Source of the DNA: an uncultured Muribaculaceae bacterium
GTDB lineage: Bacteria > Bacteroidota > Bacteroidia > Bacteroidales > Muribaculaceae
Assembly: GCA_934661195.1 (NCBI GenBank)
Contig: CAKUJD010000005.1
Coordinates: 124,001-188,000 of the forward strand
Reading direction: 5' to 3'
Length of the DNA stretch: 64,000 bases
A program made the translations under genes and the position numbers. Shown here piece by piece: positions 54,099 to 63,561 of the stretch (position 1 is the first letter of the stretch; the number at the start of each line of letters is the position of its first letter). The notes under the pieces are model-generated. The model was not told the origin of the DNA. It worked only from the letters and a program-made list of their open reading frames with translations, and searched no databases.

Positions 54099-54180
54099 TA
54101 CACCATTCCTAAGTTTAATATAGGCCAATTTTACACCATTCCTAAGTGAAGTGCAGGCCAAGCTTACACCATTCCTAAGT
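54099..54180. repeat. 33-bp direct repeat array (2.5 units)
   Basis: The 16-base word TACACCATTCCTAAGT occurs exactly at 54099, 54132 and 54165, a perfect 33-bp period. The intervening 17 bases also share AGGCCAA at the same offset in the first two units, so the unit is 33 bp with a variable middle. The third unit stops after the core word. Confidence 0.85.
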
Positions 54181-54265
54181 TATTGGGGTGTGGCAGCTGG
54201 CAAACGCTGCATTAAAGTTGGCATTATTACCAGCCGTGCACGGGCTTGACGAAAGCTGCAAAAGT

Positions 54266-54299
54266 TTTGCTGCTTTACGCCCGATTTGCACTACCTTTG
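54266..54299 (+). promoter_or_regulatory. Promoter of the GH97 gene
   Basis: TTTG (54266-54269), 22-base spacer, TACCTTTG (54292-54299). Predicted start near 54305, 22 bases before the ATG. Confidence 0.5.
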
Positions 54300-54326
54300 T
54301 CGGTACTAATATAAAACCTTACAACA

Positions 54327-56315
54327 ATGAATAAAATCTTCACCACTTTTGCCGCCATTGCGGCGCTGCTGTGGCTGCCTGCCAGTGCTGCTGCGGCCAA
54401 GCAATATTCCGTGCATTCGCCCAACGGACAGCTGCGCGCCACTGTGCAGCTTAGCGGCGGCAGCCTCAGCTACAGCGTGACCCATGCTGGCACGGCTGTG
54501 CTTGCCCCGTCGGAAATGTCGATGACCCTTGAGGGCGGCCGCACGCTGGGCAAGGGCATCAGGCGCGATCCGCGCACCGACAGCAAGCAGCTCGCCTTCA
54601 ACCGCGCCACGCCTTTCTACCGCCAAAGCAGCGTCAGCCTCAAGTGCAACCAGCTGACGCTTAACTTCGGCGACTACTCGGTGCAGTTTCAAGTATACGA
54701 CGAGGGGCTTGCCTACCGTTTTGTGACTGCAATGCCCGACTCCATCAATGTGATGGCAGAAAAGGCCGAGTTCACTTTGCCGGCCGACTGCACCGTCTAC
54801 ACCACCAAAGTCAACAGCAAAAAGAAGACTTACGAGCAGCAGCTGAAAAACTCGTTTGAAAACACCTACGAGTGCGCGCCGCTCTCGGCCATCGACCGCA
54901 GCAAGCTGTGCCAGGGCCCGCTGCTGGCCGAATTGGCCGGAGGCAAGCGTCTGCTCATAGCCGACTACAACACCCTCGACTATCCCGGCATGATGCTGTA
55001 TCCGGCCGACGGCAACCGTCTTGAGGCCTACTTCGCTGCCGTGCCAAAGACTCAGCACCAAGGCGGGCACAACAATCTGCAAATGCTGGTCGACTCGCGG
55101 CACCCCTACATAGCCCGCACCTCCGGCACACGCGCGTTTCCGTGGAAGATGATGCTGGTGGCCACCACCGATGCGCAGCTGCTCACGTGCAACGTGCCCG
55201 TGTGCCTTGCCGACGCGCCGAAAATCCACGACACTTCATGGATAAAGCCTGGCAAGGTGGCTTGGGACTGGTGGAACGCCTGGAATCTGAAGGGCGTTGA
55301 CTTCAAGACTGGTGTTAACAACGACACCTACCGCTACTACATCGACTTTGCGGCCCGCCACGGCATTGAATATGTGATTCTCGATGAGGGATGGGCTGTA
55401 AACAAAAAGGCCGACCTGATGCAGGTGGTGCCCGAAATCAACCTTGAGCAGCTGGTGACCTATGCCCGCCAGCGCGGGGTCGACCTCGTGCTGTGGGCCG
55501 GCTACAAGGCTTTTGCACGCGACATCGAGGGGGTGTGCGCCCACTACGCAAAAATGGGCATCAAGGGTTTCAAAATCGACTTTATGGACCGCAACGACCA
55601 AGAAATTGTGCGCTTTCTGGAAGACGCCGCCCGCATCGCCGCCAAGCATCGCCTGTTTGTCGATTTTCACGGCACCTGCCCGCCTGCCGGGCTGCAATAC
55701 ACTTGGCCCAATGTGCTCAACTTCGAGGCCGTTGCCGGGCTGGAGCAAGTGAAGTGGTCGACCATTGATCAATACGACGAGGTGCGCCACGAGACGCTGC
55801 TGCCCTTCATACGCCAGACGGTGGGCCCCATGGACTTCACCCAGGGCGCCATGCGCAACGCCACCCGCGCCAACTACTACAAGTGCTACACTCAGCCCAT
55901 GAGCCAGGGCACGCGCTGCCGCCAGCTGGCCCTCTACATGATTCTCGAGTCGCCGTTCAACATGCTGTGCGACGCCCCCACCAGCTATGAGGCCAATGAG
56001 GAGTGTGCACGCTTCATTGCCGGCATTCCCACCGTGTGGGACGAGACCCGCGTGCTCCATGCCGAGCTTGGCAAATGCGTGGTGGAGGCGCGCCGCAAGG
56101 GCAACACCTGGTGGATAGGCGGCATCACCAATTGGGACGAGCGCGATGTGGAGCTTGACCTCAGTTTCCTGCAAGGCCGCCAGATGACCCTTTTCACCGA
56201 TGGAGTGAATGCCGACCGCACCGCCGAGGACTACCGCACACAGCGGCAGGCCGTGCCCGGCACCCTCAAGGTGCACCTCGCTCCGGGCGGAGGCTTTGCC
56301 GCCATGGTGAAGTAG
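54327..56315 (+). CDS. Glycoside hydrolase family 97
   Basis: A 662-residue exported alpha-glycosidase. A signal peptide (1-24) is followed by an N-terminal beta-sandwich (about 25-285), the catalytic barrel (about 286-560) with WDWWNAWNLKGVDFK and EYVILDEGW, and a C-terminal beta domain. The segment KGFKIDFMDRNDQ places an Asp (Asp418) where retaining GH97 enzymes such as alpha-galactosidases carry their nucleophile, rather than the Gly of inverting SusB-type alpha-glucosidases. I therefore lean to a retaining enzyme, probably alpha-galactosidase; not proven. It stands alone, not in a visible polysaccharide utilisation locus. Confidence 0.88.
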   Translation: MNKIFTTFAAIAALLWLPASAAAAKQYSVHSPNGQLRATVQLSGGSLSYSVTHAGTAVLAPSEMSMTLEGGRTLGKGIRRDPRTDSKQLAFNRATPFYRQSSVSLKCNQLTLNFGDYSVQFQVYDEGLAYRFVTAMPDSINVMAEKAEFTLPADCTVYTTKVNSKKKTYEQQLKNSFENTYECAPLSAIDRSKLCQGPLLAELAGGKRLLIADYNTLDYPGMMLYPADGNRLEAYFAAVPKTQHQGGHNNLQMLVDSRHPYIARTSGTRAFPWKMMLVATTDAQLLTCNVPVCLADAPKIHDTSWIKPGKVAWDWWNAWNLKGVDFKTGVNNDTYRYYIDFAARHGIEYVILDEGWAVNKKADLMQVVPEINLEQLVTYARQRGVDLVLWAGYKAFARDIEGVCAHYAKMGIKGFKIDFMDRNDQEIVRFLEDAARIAAKHRLFVDFHGTCPPAGLQYTWPNVLNFEAVAGLEQVKWSTIDQYDEVRHETLLPFIRQTVGPMDFTQGAMRNATRANYYKCYTQPMSQGTRCRQLALYMILESPFNMLCDAPTSYEANEECARFIAGIPTVWDETRVLHAELGKCVVEARRKGNTWWIGGITNWDERDVELDLSFLQGRQMTLFTDGVNADRTAEDYRTQRQAVPGTLKVHLAPGGGFAAMVK

Positions 56316-56329
56316 CGGACAATACACAC

Positions 56330-56375
56330 AAAAAATAAGCGGGCCCCGCCATCCGGCGGGGCCCGCTCATTTTTT
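56330..56375. terminator. Bidirectional terminator
   Basis: A 12-bp GC-rich stem (56339-56350 with 56355-56366), four-base loop. T's follow on the plus strand (56369-56375) for GH97, and U's on the minus strand (56330-56335) for the efflux operon. Confidence 0.8.
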
Positions 56376-56475
56376 GTGCCTTTCATGGGGCATGAAAAAA
56401 ATGAAGTTATTGTTGTAGTGAATTTTAGTGCCTAATTCTAAAAGATACTACTCTTTTGCGTTTGAGTGTTGGCCG

Positions 56476-57288
56476 TTAGTAGTCAAACTCGCTGTGCGAC
56501 GGCACAGCCACAATCTTGAGGTCGTGACCCTTGATGAAGTTCACAATCTCATCGCGCTGCTCACTGGGGTCAATGTCGTTTTCGATGCGCTTAACGGCAT
56601 TGAACACCGAAGTGTTGCACTCATACACGTGGCGGTAGCTCTTGGCGATGTCGTCGATCACCTTCTCGCTGAAGCGGTGCTCAGGGTCGTAGCGCATCAC
56701 AATGGCGTTGATGCCCGAGTATGCGGCGGGGTTGTGGGCCATCACCACAAACGGGGGCACGTTGCCGCTGATGCGGCAGCCTCCCTTCACCATGCACCAC
56801 TTGCCCACCTCGCTGCCGAAGTGCAGCATGGCGTTCGACGACAGAATGCAGCATTCGCCCACCTTGGCCATGCCCGACACCTGCACGCCGTTGCCCAGCA
56901 CGCACTTGTCGGCAATGCGGGCATCGTGGCTGATGTGGCTCTCGGCCATGATGAAGCAGCTGTTGCCAATCACGGTGCCCTCCTCGGTGCGGCTGCCGCG
57001 GTTCACGATGGTCATCTCGCGAATCACGTTGCCGTCGCCTATGGTGCACAGCGATGGCTCGCCGTGCCACTTGAAGTCTTGCGGCTCGGCGCCAATTATC
57101 GAGCCGTTGTAAATCTTGTTGTTCTTGCCTATGCGGGCACCGTTGAGGATGCTCACGTAGGGGTAGATGGTGCACCCGTCGCCTATCACAGTGTTTTTGC
57201 TGATGAAAGCAAAGGGGTGAATGGTGACGTTATCGCCGATTTTTGCATCGGGGTCGACGTGCGCCAGCGGACTAATCATACTGCTCAT
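56476..57288 (-). CDS. LpxA-type UDP-GlcNAc acyltransferase paralogue
   Basis: A 270-residue left-handed beta-helix acyltransferase with the LpxA C-terminal helical domain (about 195-265). Hexapeptide repeats (IGDNVTI, VIGDGCTI, RIGKNNKIY) run through 1-190. The catalytic-type His is present in SHD at His121, and His156 in AMLHFG is kept. Where E. coli LpxA has His144 (LAGHVSVDD), this protein has Met140 (VSGMAKVGE). Many other core positions differ from typical Bacteroides LpxA. It is the last gene of the RND operon, 28 bases after the outer-membrane factor, so it may have a role distinct from the housekeeping lipid A enzyme. Substrate uncertain. Confidence 0.78.
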   Translation of the reverse strand: MSSMISPLAHVDPDAKIGDNVTIHPFAFISKNTVIGDGCTIYPYVSILNGARIGKNNKIYNGSIIGAEPQDFKWHGEPSLCTIGDGNVIREMTIVNRGSRTEEGTVIGNSCFIMAESHISHDARIADKCVLGNGVQVSGMAKVGECCILSSNAMLHFGSEVGKWCMVKGGCRISGNVPPFVVMAHNPAAYSGINAIVMRYDPEHRFSEKVIDDIAKSYRHVYECNTSVFNAVKRIENDIDPSEQRDEIVNFIKGHDLKIVAVPSHSEFDY

Positions 57289-57316
57289 AGCTTTATAGTT
57301 TTTAATTCGGACTGCA

Positions 57317-58693
57317 TCAGCGGCCTCCGCCCAGTGCCTGGTAGAGGGTGATGACGCCCTGGTTGTTATTTAGTTTAACGTTCTCGAGCTGAATCTGCGA
57401 GTTGAGCAGCGACTGCTGAGCGCTGATCACCTCCAGATAGGTGGTGGTGGAGAGGTTCATGAGGTCGCGGTTGTATTCCACCGCTTTCTCAAGGTTCTTC
57501 TCCTGCTCGGCTATGTTCACCTGCTTCTCGCGGTTGGTGGTGATGTCCACCAGGGCGTTCTGCACCTCGCTGGCAGCGTTGAGCACGCTGTATTGGAATG
57601 TGTTCAGTGCCTGCTGCTGTTGCAGCTTTGCGGCCTTGAGAGTGGCCTCGTTCTGACCGCGGGTGAACAGCGGGGCCGTCAGCGAGCCGGCCAGGTTAAG
57701 GAACCACTTGGCGGGGTCGACCACGGTGCTGCCCAGCAGCGTGCCATAGCCGCCCGACGCCGTGAGCGTGAGCTGCGGGTAGAAGTTGGCACGGGCAATG
57801 TTGGTGGCATAATATGCCTGGGCAAACGACTGCTCGGATGCTCTCACGTCGGGGCGCGCTGCCAGATAGCTCATGGGCACGCCGCCGTCGATCTTGGCGG
57901 GCAGCGTCAGCTCCGACGAGCCGTTCACGGCCCACTCCTGCGGCTTCACGTTGAGCAGCAGCGACATGGTGTTGTTGGCCTTGGCAATGGCCTGCTTTAT
58001 GTCGGGGATCGCGGCAAGCACGCTGTAGTAGTTGGCGCGCGATTGCACCACGGCCACCTCGGTGTAGCGTCCGGCCGTCTTCATGTCTTCCATCATCTTC
58101 ACCGACTCCTTCCACAGTTTCGACGTCTCCTCATAGATGCGCAGCTGGTTGTTGAGCGACACCAGGCTGTAGTAGCACGATGCCACACCCGCAATGATTT
58201 GCGACTGCACGGCCTGGCGGTAGGCGTCGCTTTGCAGCACTGCGCTCTCGGCCGAGCGCTTGCTGTTGGTGAGCTTGCCGAATATGTCGGCCTGCCAGCT
58301 CACCGTCAGCGGCAGCTGCCAGCCCCACTTGAGGCCGCTGTTGCCCACCTGGTTGCCGGCGCCGTTGGGCGCAAAGGTCACGCTGGGGAAGTAGGCCAGC
58401 TTTGCGCCCTCGAGTTGGGCTTGGGCTATGTCCACGTTCAGCTTGGCGTTCTGCAGGTCTTTGTTGTTAACCAGCGCCGAGTCGATGTAGCCCTGCAGCA
58501 GTGGGTCGGTGAACACCTCGCGCCAGCCAAGGTTGCCCAGCGATGTGGAGTCGATGGGCTGCTTCAGCGCTTCGGCGTATTCGCCTACGATGCCGTCGGT
58601 GGGCGTCTCGTATTTTTTGTATAGGTTACAGCTGCCTGTGGTGGCCGCGATAGCCACGGCCACTGCGGCCACTGTGATTTTATTGTGTTTCAT
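57317..58693 (-). CDS. RND efflux outer-membrane factor (TolC/NodT family lipoprotein)
   Basis: A 458-residue outer-membrane channel. The signal peptide ends in a lipobox (TTGSC, Cys22), then two OEP repeats with long helices (e.g. LQNAKLNVDIAQAQLEGAKLAYFPSVTF and ARANFYPQLTLTASGGYG). It forms the exit duct for the pump encoded upstream. It lies 32 bases after the permease gene and before the LpxA paralogue. Confidence 0.9.
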   Translation of the reverse strand: MKHNKITVAAVAVAIAATTGSCNLYKKYETPTDGIVGEYAEALKQPIDSTSLGNLGWREVFTDPLLQGYIDSALVNNKDLQNAKLNVDIAQAQLEGAKLAYFPSVTFAPNGAGNQVGNSGLKWGWQLPLTVSWQADIFGKLTNSKRSAESAVLQSDAYRQAVQSQIIAGVASCYYSLVSLNNQLRIYEETSKLWKESVKMMEDMKTAGRYTEVAVVQSRANYYSVLAAIPDIKQAIAKANNTMSLLLNVKPQEWAVNGSSELTLPAKIDGGVPMSYLAARPDVRASEQSFAQAYYATNIARANFYPQLTLTASGGYGTLLGSTVVDPAKWFLNLAGSLTAPLFTRGQNEATLKAAKLQQQQALNTFQYSVLNAASEVQNALVDITTNREKQVNIAEQEKNLEKAVEYNRDLMNLSTTTYLEVISAQQSLLNSQIQLENVKLNNNQGVITLYQALGGGR

Positions 58694-58725
58694 ATAGTTC
58701 TGAATTCTCTAATATGCTTCTAATT

Positions 58726-61700
58726 CTACTTCTTGTTTGACATCTCGGGTGAGTACTGCTCGATTTCGCGGGCAATCTCGGTGTTGTCGGTGTCGCGCCA
58801 CTTGATGGGCTTGATCTTCTCCTGAATGGTCTCAAATATCACAAACAGCGACGGAACCACAATCACCTGGAGTATCACACCCACAAGCATGCCGCCCACG
58901 GCACCTGTACCCAGGGCGCGGTTGCCGTTGGCACCCACACCGTTGGCAAACATCAGCGGCAGCAGACCGATCACCATGGCGGCTGCGGTCATCAGAATAG
59001 GACGCAGACGGGCCGATGCGCCGGCCACGGCCGAACCGATGATGCTCATGCCTGTGCGGCGGCGCTCAAGGGCGAACTGGATGATAAGGATGGCGTTCTT
59101 TGCCAAGAGGCCGATAAGCATGATCAGTGCAATCTTCAGATAGATGTTGTTGGCGATGCCGAATATCTTGGCAAACAGGAATGTGCCGAACAGACCGAAC
59201 GGAATCGACAGAATCACCGACCACGGCAGCACGTAGCTCTCATACTGCGCACTCAGAATCAGGTACACAAACAGCAGACACAGGCCGAAGATGATGGCTG
59301 TGGAGTAGGGCGACGCAGTGGCCTCCTCACGCGACAGACCGGAGAACTCATAGGTGTAGCCCTGCGGCATCACCTGGCTTGAAACCTCCTCAACGGCCTT
59401 GATGGCGTCACCCGAAGTGTACTGCGGGTTGGCCTGAATGTTGACGGTGATAGATGAGTACAGGTTGAAGCGGCTCAGCGACGACGGACCGTAGGTGCGG
59501 GTGAGCGTCACAAAGTCGGAGATGGGCGCCATGCCGCTGGCTGTGCGCACCTTTATCAGGTTGAGCGTCTCGGCCGAAGCGCGTGACTCAGGCGCGGCCT
59601 GCATCATCACGCGGTAGAGCTTGCCGAAGCGGTTGAAGTTGCTCACATACATGCCGCCGTAGTAGCCTTGCAGCACCGAGAGCACACCCGATGTGCCCAC
59701 ACCGGCCTTGGCGCACTTGGCCTCGTCCACATTGACCATGTATTGCGGATACATGGGGTTGAACGACGAGTATGCCATCTGAATTTCGGGCCGCTGGCTG
59801 AGGGCGGCCACAAACTGCTGCTCTATCTGGAAGAACTTGTTGATGTCGCCGCCGGTCTTGTCCTCGAGCTGGAGCTCAAGACCGTTGGATGCTCCGTAAC
59901 CGGTGATCATAGGCGGCTGGAAGAACATGATGGTACCATCTTTTATCTTGGCCATGGTCATGCCATACAGCTGCTTCACAATGTTGTCGGCGCTCTCCTC
60001 CTTAGATCGCTTGTCCCAGTCCTTGAGCTTGATGATCACCGAGCCGTAGTTGTTGCCCTGGCCGCCCATGAAGCTGTAGCCTTGAATCACCGAGCGCGAC
60101 TCAATGGCCGGCACTTGGGCGAGAACTGCGTCGAGCGAGTCGAGCACGGCCGATGTGCGCTCCTGCGATGTGGCGGGGGGCATGGTGAGTGCGGCCATGA
60201 TTGTGCCCGTGTCCTCGTTGGGCACGAAGCCCGTGGCGGTTGTCTTCATCAGGAACACCAGTGCCACTATCGACACGGCCACAAAGCCAAGGCTAAGCCA
60301 CTTGGCGTGAATGAACTTGGTCACGATATTGCTGTATCGCTTCAGCACTTTGTCGTATCCGGCGTTGAAGCCGTTGTGGAACTTTGCCACAAAGCCAGCC
60401 TTTTTCTTCTTGTCGTCGCCTTCGGCTGCGTGCGGCTTAAGGAACACGGCGCACAGTGCCGGCGACAGCGTGAGGGCGTTGATGGCCGAGATGCCGATGG
60501 CGAATGCCATGGTCAGACCGAACTGCTTGTAGAATGTGCCTTCGGTGCCGGGCATGAACGACACGGGGATGAACACAAGCATCATCACCAGCGTGATCGA
60601 GATGATGGCGCTGCCAATCTCGCTCATGGCGTCGATCGAGGCCTGGCGCGCGCTGTGGTAGCCCTCGTCGAGCTTGGCGTGCACGGCCTCGACCACCACA
60701 ATGGCATCATCCACCACAATGGCGATGGCCAGCACAAGGGCCGAGAGGGTGAGCAGGTTAAGCGAGAACCCGATCAGGTAGATTGCCGCAAACGTACCCA
60801 CAAGGGCCACAGGAATGGCAATCGAAGGGATAATAGTGGAGCGCAGGTCCTGGAGGAAGATGTACACCACAAGGAACACCAGAATGAAGGCCTCAAACAG
60901 TGTCTTCTCCACTTCGGCAATCGAGGCGTCGAGGAAGGTGTTGGTGTTAAGAGGCACGGTGAATATAAGGCCCTTGGGCAGGTCTTTCTTCATCTCCTCG
61001 AGTCGGGCGAGGATGGTGTTGATGGTCGACGAGGCGTTGGAGCCCGGCGACTGGAATATGATGGTGGTGGTACCCGTCTTGCCGTTCACAAGGTTGCTGA
61101 ACGCATATGAGAGGCTACCCAGCTCTACGGTGGCCACGTCTTTCAGGCGCAGCACCGAGCCGTCGCTGTTGGTGCGCACGATGATGTCTTCAAATTCCGA
61201 AGGCTGTGCCAGACGGCCCTTGTAGCGCAAGCTGTATTCAAAGCTCTGCTTGCCCTGCTCGCCGAGTGCGCCAGGTGCGGCTTCAATGTTCTGGTCGGCC
61301 AGTGCTGCGCTGACGTCCGACGGAGTCAGGTTATACTGAGCCATTACATCGGGCTTGAGCCATATGCGCATCGAGTAGTCGGCACCCATCTGCATGGCAT
61401 CGCCCACACCGCTCACGCGCTTCAGCTCAGGAATGATGTTGATGGCCATGTAGTTGTCGATAAACTCGCGGCTGTATGTGCCTGTGGTGTCGCTGACGGT
61501 GACACCCAGCAGCATTGAAGTCTGGCGCTTGCGGGTGGTCACACCCACGCGGGTCACCTCGCTCGGCAGCAGGTTCTGCGCCTGCGACACGCGGTTCTGC
61601 ACATCGATTGCGGCCATGTCGGGGTCGTAGCCCTGCTCAAAATACACATTGATCGAGGCGCTACCTGTGCTGGTGGCCGACGAGGTCATGTAGGTCATGT

Positions 61701-61923
61701 TCTGCGCGCCGTTGATGCTCTCCTCAAGGGGCTCAATCACTGAGTTCATCACTGTTTGAGCGTTGGCGCCGGTGTAGGTGGTCGACACCATCACGGTAGG
61801 CGGCGCGATGTCGGGGTACTGCTCCACCGGCAGGCTGTATAGTCCGATGCAGCCAAGGATCACGATAAACACCGAGATCACGGTCGACAGCACCGGGCGA
61901 TTGATAAATGTCTTTAAATTCAT
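58726..61923 (-). CDS. RND efflux permease (HAE1/AcrB family)
   Basis: A 1065-residue inner-membrane proton antiporter with the twofold RND layout: twelve transmembrane helices and two large periplasmic loops (about 30-330 and 570-870). The paired aspartates needed for proton relay are in helix 4 as Asp405-Asp406 (AIVVDDAIVVVEAVH). FINRPVLSTVISVFIVILG at the start is typical of HAE1 drug exporters. It pumps hydrophobic compounds, perhaps drugs or bile acids. Second gene of the operon. Confidence 0.94.
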   Translation of the reverse strand: MNLKTFINRPVLSTVISVFIVILGCIGLYSLPVEQYPDIAPPTVMVSTTYTGANAQTVMNSVIEPLEESINGAQNMTYMTSSATSTGSASINVYFEQGYDPDMAAIDVQNRVSQAQNLLPSEVTRVGVTTRKRQTSMLLGVTVSDTTGTYSREFIDNYMAINIIPELKRVSGVGDAMQMGADYSMRIWLKPDVMAQYNLTPSDVSAALADQNIEAAPGALGEQGKQSFEYSLRYKGRLAQPSEFEDIIVRTNSDGSVLRLKDVATVELGSLSYAFSNLVNGKTGTTTIIFQSPGSNASSTINTILARLEEMKKDLPKGLIFTVPLNTNTFLDASIAEVEKTLFEAFILVFLVVYIFLQDLRSTIIPSIAIPVALVGTFAAIYLIGFSLNLLTLSALVLAIAIVVDDAIVVVEAVHAKLDEGYHSARQASIDAMSEIGSAIISITLVMMLVFIPVSFMPGTEGTFYKQFGLTMAFAIGISAINALTLSPALCAVFLKPHAAEGDDKKKKAGFVAKFHNGFNAGYDKVLKRYSNIVTKFIHAKWLSLGFVAVSIVALVFLMKTTATGFVPNEDTGTIMAALTMPPATSQERTSAVLDSLDAVLAQVPAIESRSVIQGYSFMGGQGNNYGSVIIKLKDWDKRSKEESADNIVKQLYGMTMAKIKDGTIMFFQPPMITGYGASNGLELQLEDKTGGDINKFFQIEQQFVAALSQRPEIQMAYSSFNPMYPQYMVNVDEAKCAKAGVGTSGVLSVLQGYYGGMYVSNFNRFGKLYRVMMQAAPESRASAETLNLIKVRTASGMAPISDFVTLTRTYGPSSLSRFNLYSSITVNIQANPQYTSGDAIKAVEEVSSQVMPQGYTYEFSGLSREEATASPYSTAIIFGLCLLFVYLILSAQYESYVLPWSVILSIPFGLFGTFLFAKIFGIANNIYLKIALIMLIGLLAKNAILIIQFALERRRTGMSIIGSAVAGASARLRPILMTAAAMVIGLLPLMFANGVGANGNRALGTGAVGGMLVGVILQVIVVPSLFVIFETIQEKIKPIKWRDTDNTEIAREIEQYSPEMSNKK

Positions 61924-61975
61924 TGCTGTAAAATCTTTATCTCTTTTCTTTCCCTAAAAAATGTGGATGCTTCAC

Positions 61976-63136
61976 TTATCTCTTGGCTGCTGTGGCTGCG
62001 TTTTTGGGCTTTATCACCACGCCGTCTTTCACGAGTGTGCCCACACCTTCGGTCACAATCACGTCGCCCACCTTCAGGCCCGATGTCACCACATAGTTCA
62101 CGCCGTCGTTCTCAGGCAGCACCTTGATGGGGCGCGACACTGCCTTGCTCGAGTCGCCAATCACATACACATACTTCATGTCCTGCACTTCGTAGGTTGC
62201 CGACTGGGGCACCAGCATCACATTCTGGCTGTTGACGGGAATCAGCACTTCACCGGTGCTTCCGCTGCGCAGCATGCCGTTCTCGTTGCTGAACAGGGCG
62301 CGCACGCTGGCGCTACCTGTGCTGGCGTCGAGCACGCCGCTCACCGTCGACACGCGTCCGGGTTTGCCATACACTGTGCCGTCGCTAAGGCGCAGCTTCA
62401 CCAGAGGCATTTGCTTGATTGCAGCCTCAAGCGAGCGGGCTCCGTTGTTGGTGAGCTCAAGCACCTGCTTCTCGTTGAGCGAGAAGTAGGCATACACTTG
62501 CGAGTTGTCGCTGATGGTGGTCAGTGCCTGGCCCGATGGGCTGGCAAGCGATCCCTCGCGGTTGGGGATGGAGCCAACCACACCGCTGCACGGGGCTTTC
62601 ACCACTGCATACGAGAGGTTTTTCTTGGCTTGCACCACTGCGGCCTGTGCCTGGCTAAGCTGGGCCAGTGCCGACTGCAGCTGCAGCTCGGCCGTCTGAT
62701 ACTGGTAGCTGCTTATGATGTTTTTCTCAAAAAGTTTCTTCTGGTTGTTGGCGGTGAGGCGTGCGGTGGCCACTTGCGACCTGGCGGCTGCCACAGCTGC
62801 CTCGGCCGAGCGCACAGCTGCCTGCAGCTGCACTTCGTCGATTATGAAGAGTGTCTGGCCCTTCACCACGCGCTGGCCCTCGTCAACGCACACTTTGGTG
62901 ATGAATCCTGAAATCTGCGGGCGGATTTCCACGTCGCTCTTACCCTTGATGGTTGCGGGGTAGGCATTGTCGAGGTTGGCGCTGCCCAGCGTCACTGTCA
63001 TTGTTGCAACTTCGGCGGGTGCGCCAGCCATTTGCTGCTGTTGGTCGCCTTTACCGCCGCATGCGGCTGTCACTGCAATTAGTCCTGCCGCCACAACGGC
63101 CTTGGTCAGGACTGAATACTTCATTTTCATTTTCAT
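61976..63136 (-). CDS. RND efflux periplasmic adaptor (membrane fusion protein)
   Basis: A 386-residue lipoprotein adaptor joining permease and TolC-like factor. The signal peptide ends in a lipobox (VTAACGG, Cys near 26). It has the lipoyl-type IRPQISGFITKVCVDEGQRV near 70-90, a helical hairpin (about 105-170) and beta-barrel/membrane-proximal domains. I start at ATG 63136; ATGs at 63130 and 63124 are equally possible. The open frame extends far upstream but without coding character. First gene of adaptor, permease, outer-membrane factor and LpxA paralogue. Confidence 0.9.
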   Translation of the reverse strand: MKMKMKYSVLTKAVVAAGLIAVTAACGGKGDQQQQMAGAPAEVATMTVTLGSANLDNAYPATIKGKSDVEIRPQISGFITKVCVDEGQRVVKGQTLFIIDEVQLQAAVRSAEAAVAAARSQVATARLTANNQKKLFEKNIISSYQYQTAELQLQSALAQLSQAQAAVVQAKKNLSYAVVKAPCSGVVGSIPNREGSLASPSGQALTTISDNSQVYAYFSLNEKQVLELTNNGARSLEAAIKQMPLVKLRLSDGTVYGKPGRVSTVSGVLDASTGSASVRALFSNENGMLRSGSTGEVLIPVNSQNVMLVPQSATYEVQDMKYVYVIGDSSKAVSRPIKVLPENDGVNYVVTSGLKVGDVIVTEGVGTLVKDGVVIKPKNAATAAKR

Positions 63137-63561
63137 AAATAATTCAGCGTTATTATATGTTTTGTTTTTGTGTATATGCCTTGATAAACGCTGCCCACCG
63201 CGCATGCAGTGCATGTGGGTGGCGCGTTGCTTACATAAAAAAACAGAGCGGAATGCTTTTTGCGAGGAATTGTGCTGTGGCACTGTGCCGATGTGCGCTT
63301 GGCACGCCTGCCACGGGAGTGACCCTCTGTTTCCGGTGTGTGGCCTGCTGCGCTGAGCCGGCCAATAACTCATTTTGTTTCATGCCCCACGACTGCCGTG
63401 TGGCGCACCGCTCATAAATCAGCTGCAAAATTACTAATTTTTCGCCGCATTGGCGTTTACTCTTTTCAAACAAAAAATGTTCCAAAAGTCGCACGGTGAA
63501 TTAAAAAAACAAAATTCCGGCGAAAAATTGGCCCAAATGCGAATATTTGCATGCGTTCCGC
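63137..63561 (-). promoter_or_regulatory. Long structured leader of the efflux operon
   Basis: A 425-base gap after mtgA. TAATTTTG on the minus strand (63426-63433) predicts a start near 63419 and a leader of about 280 bases. In that leader, AAACAGAG (63325-63332 on the plus strand reads CTCTGTTT) can pair with CTCTGTTT ending at 63241 to give an eight-pair stem with U's right after (63234-63243): either the mtgA terminator or an attenuator of the pump. A CATGCA/TGCATG hairpin lies near 63195-63225. No ORF is convincing. Confidence 0.4.

Larger units (their letters stand above)
53967..54326. other. Intergenic region with repeats between divergent genes
   Basis: A 360-base gap. It holds a -7 box for the ATPase (54020-54027), the 33-bp repeat array (54099-54180), and the GH97 promoter (54266-54299). 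No ORF or RNA gene is seen. Confidence 0.7.

Noticed and set aside
54099..54180. A CRISPR array
   Set aside because: Only three cores, with the intervening bases partly conserved, no cas genes and no variable spacers; a tandem repeat fits better.
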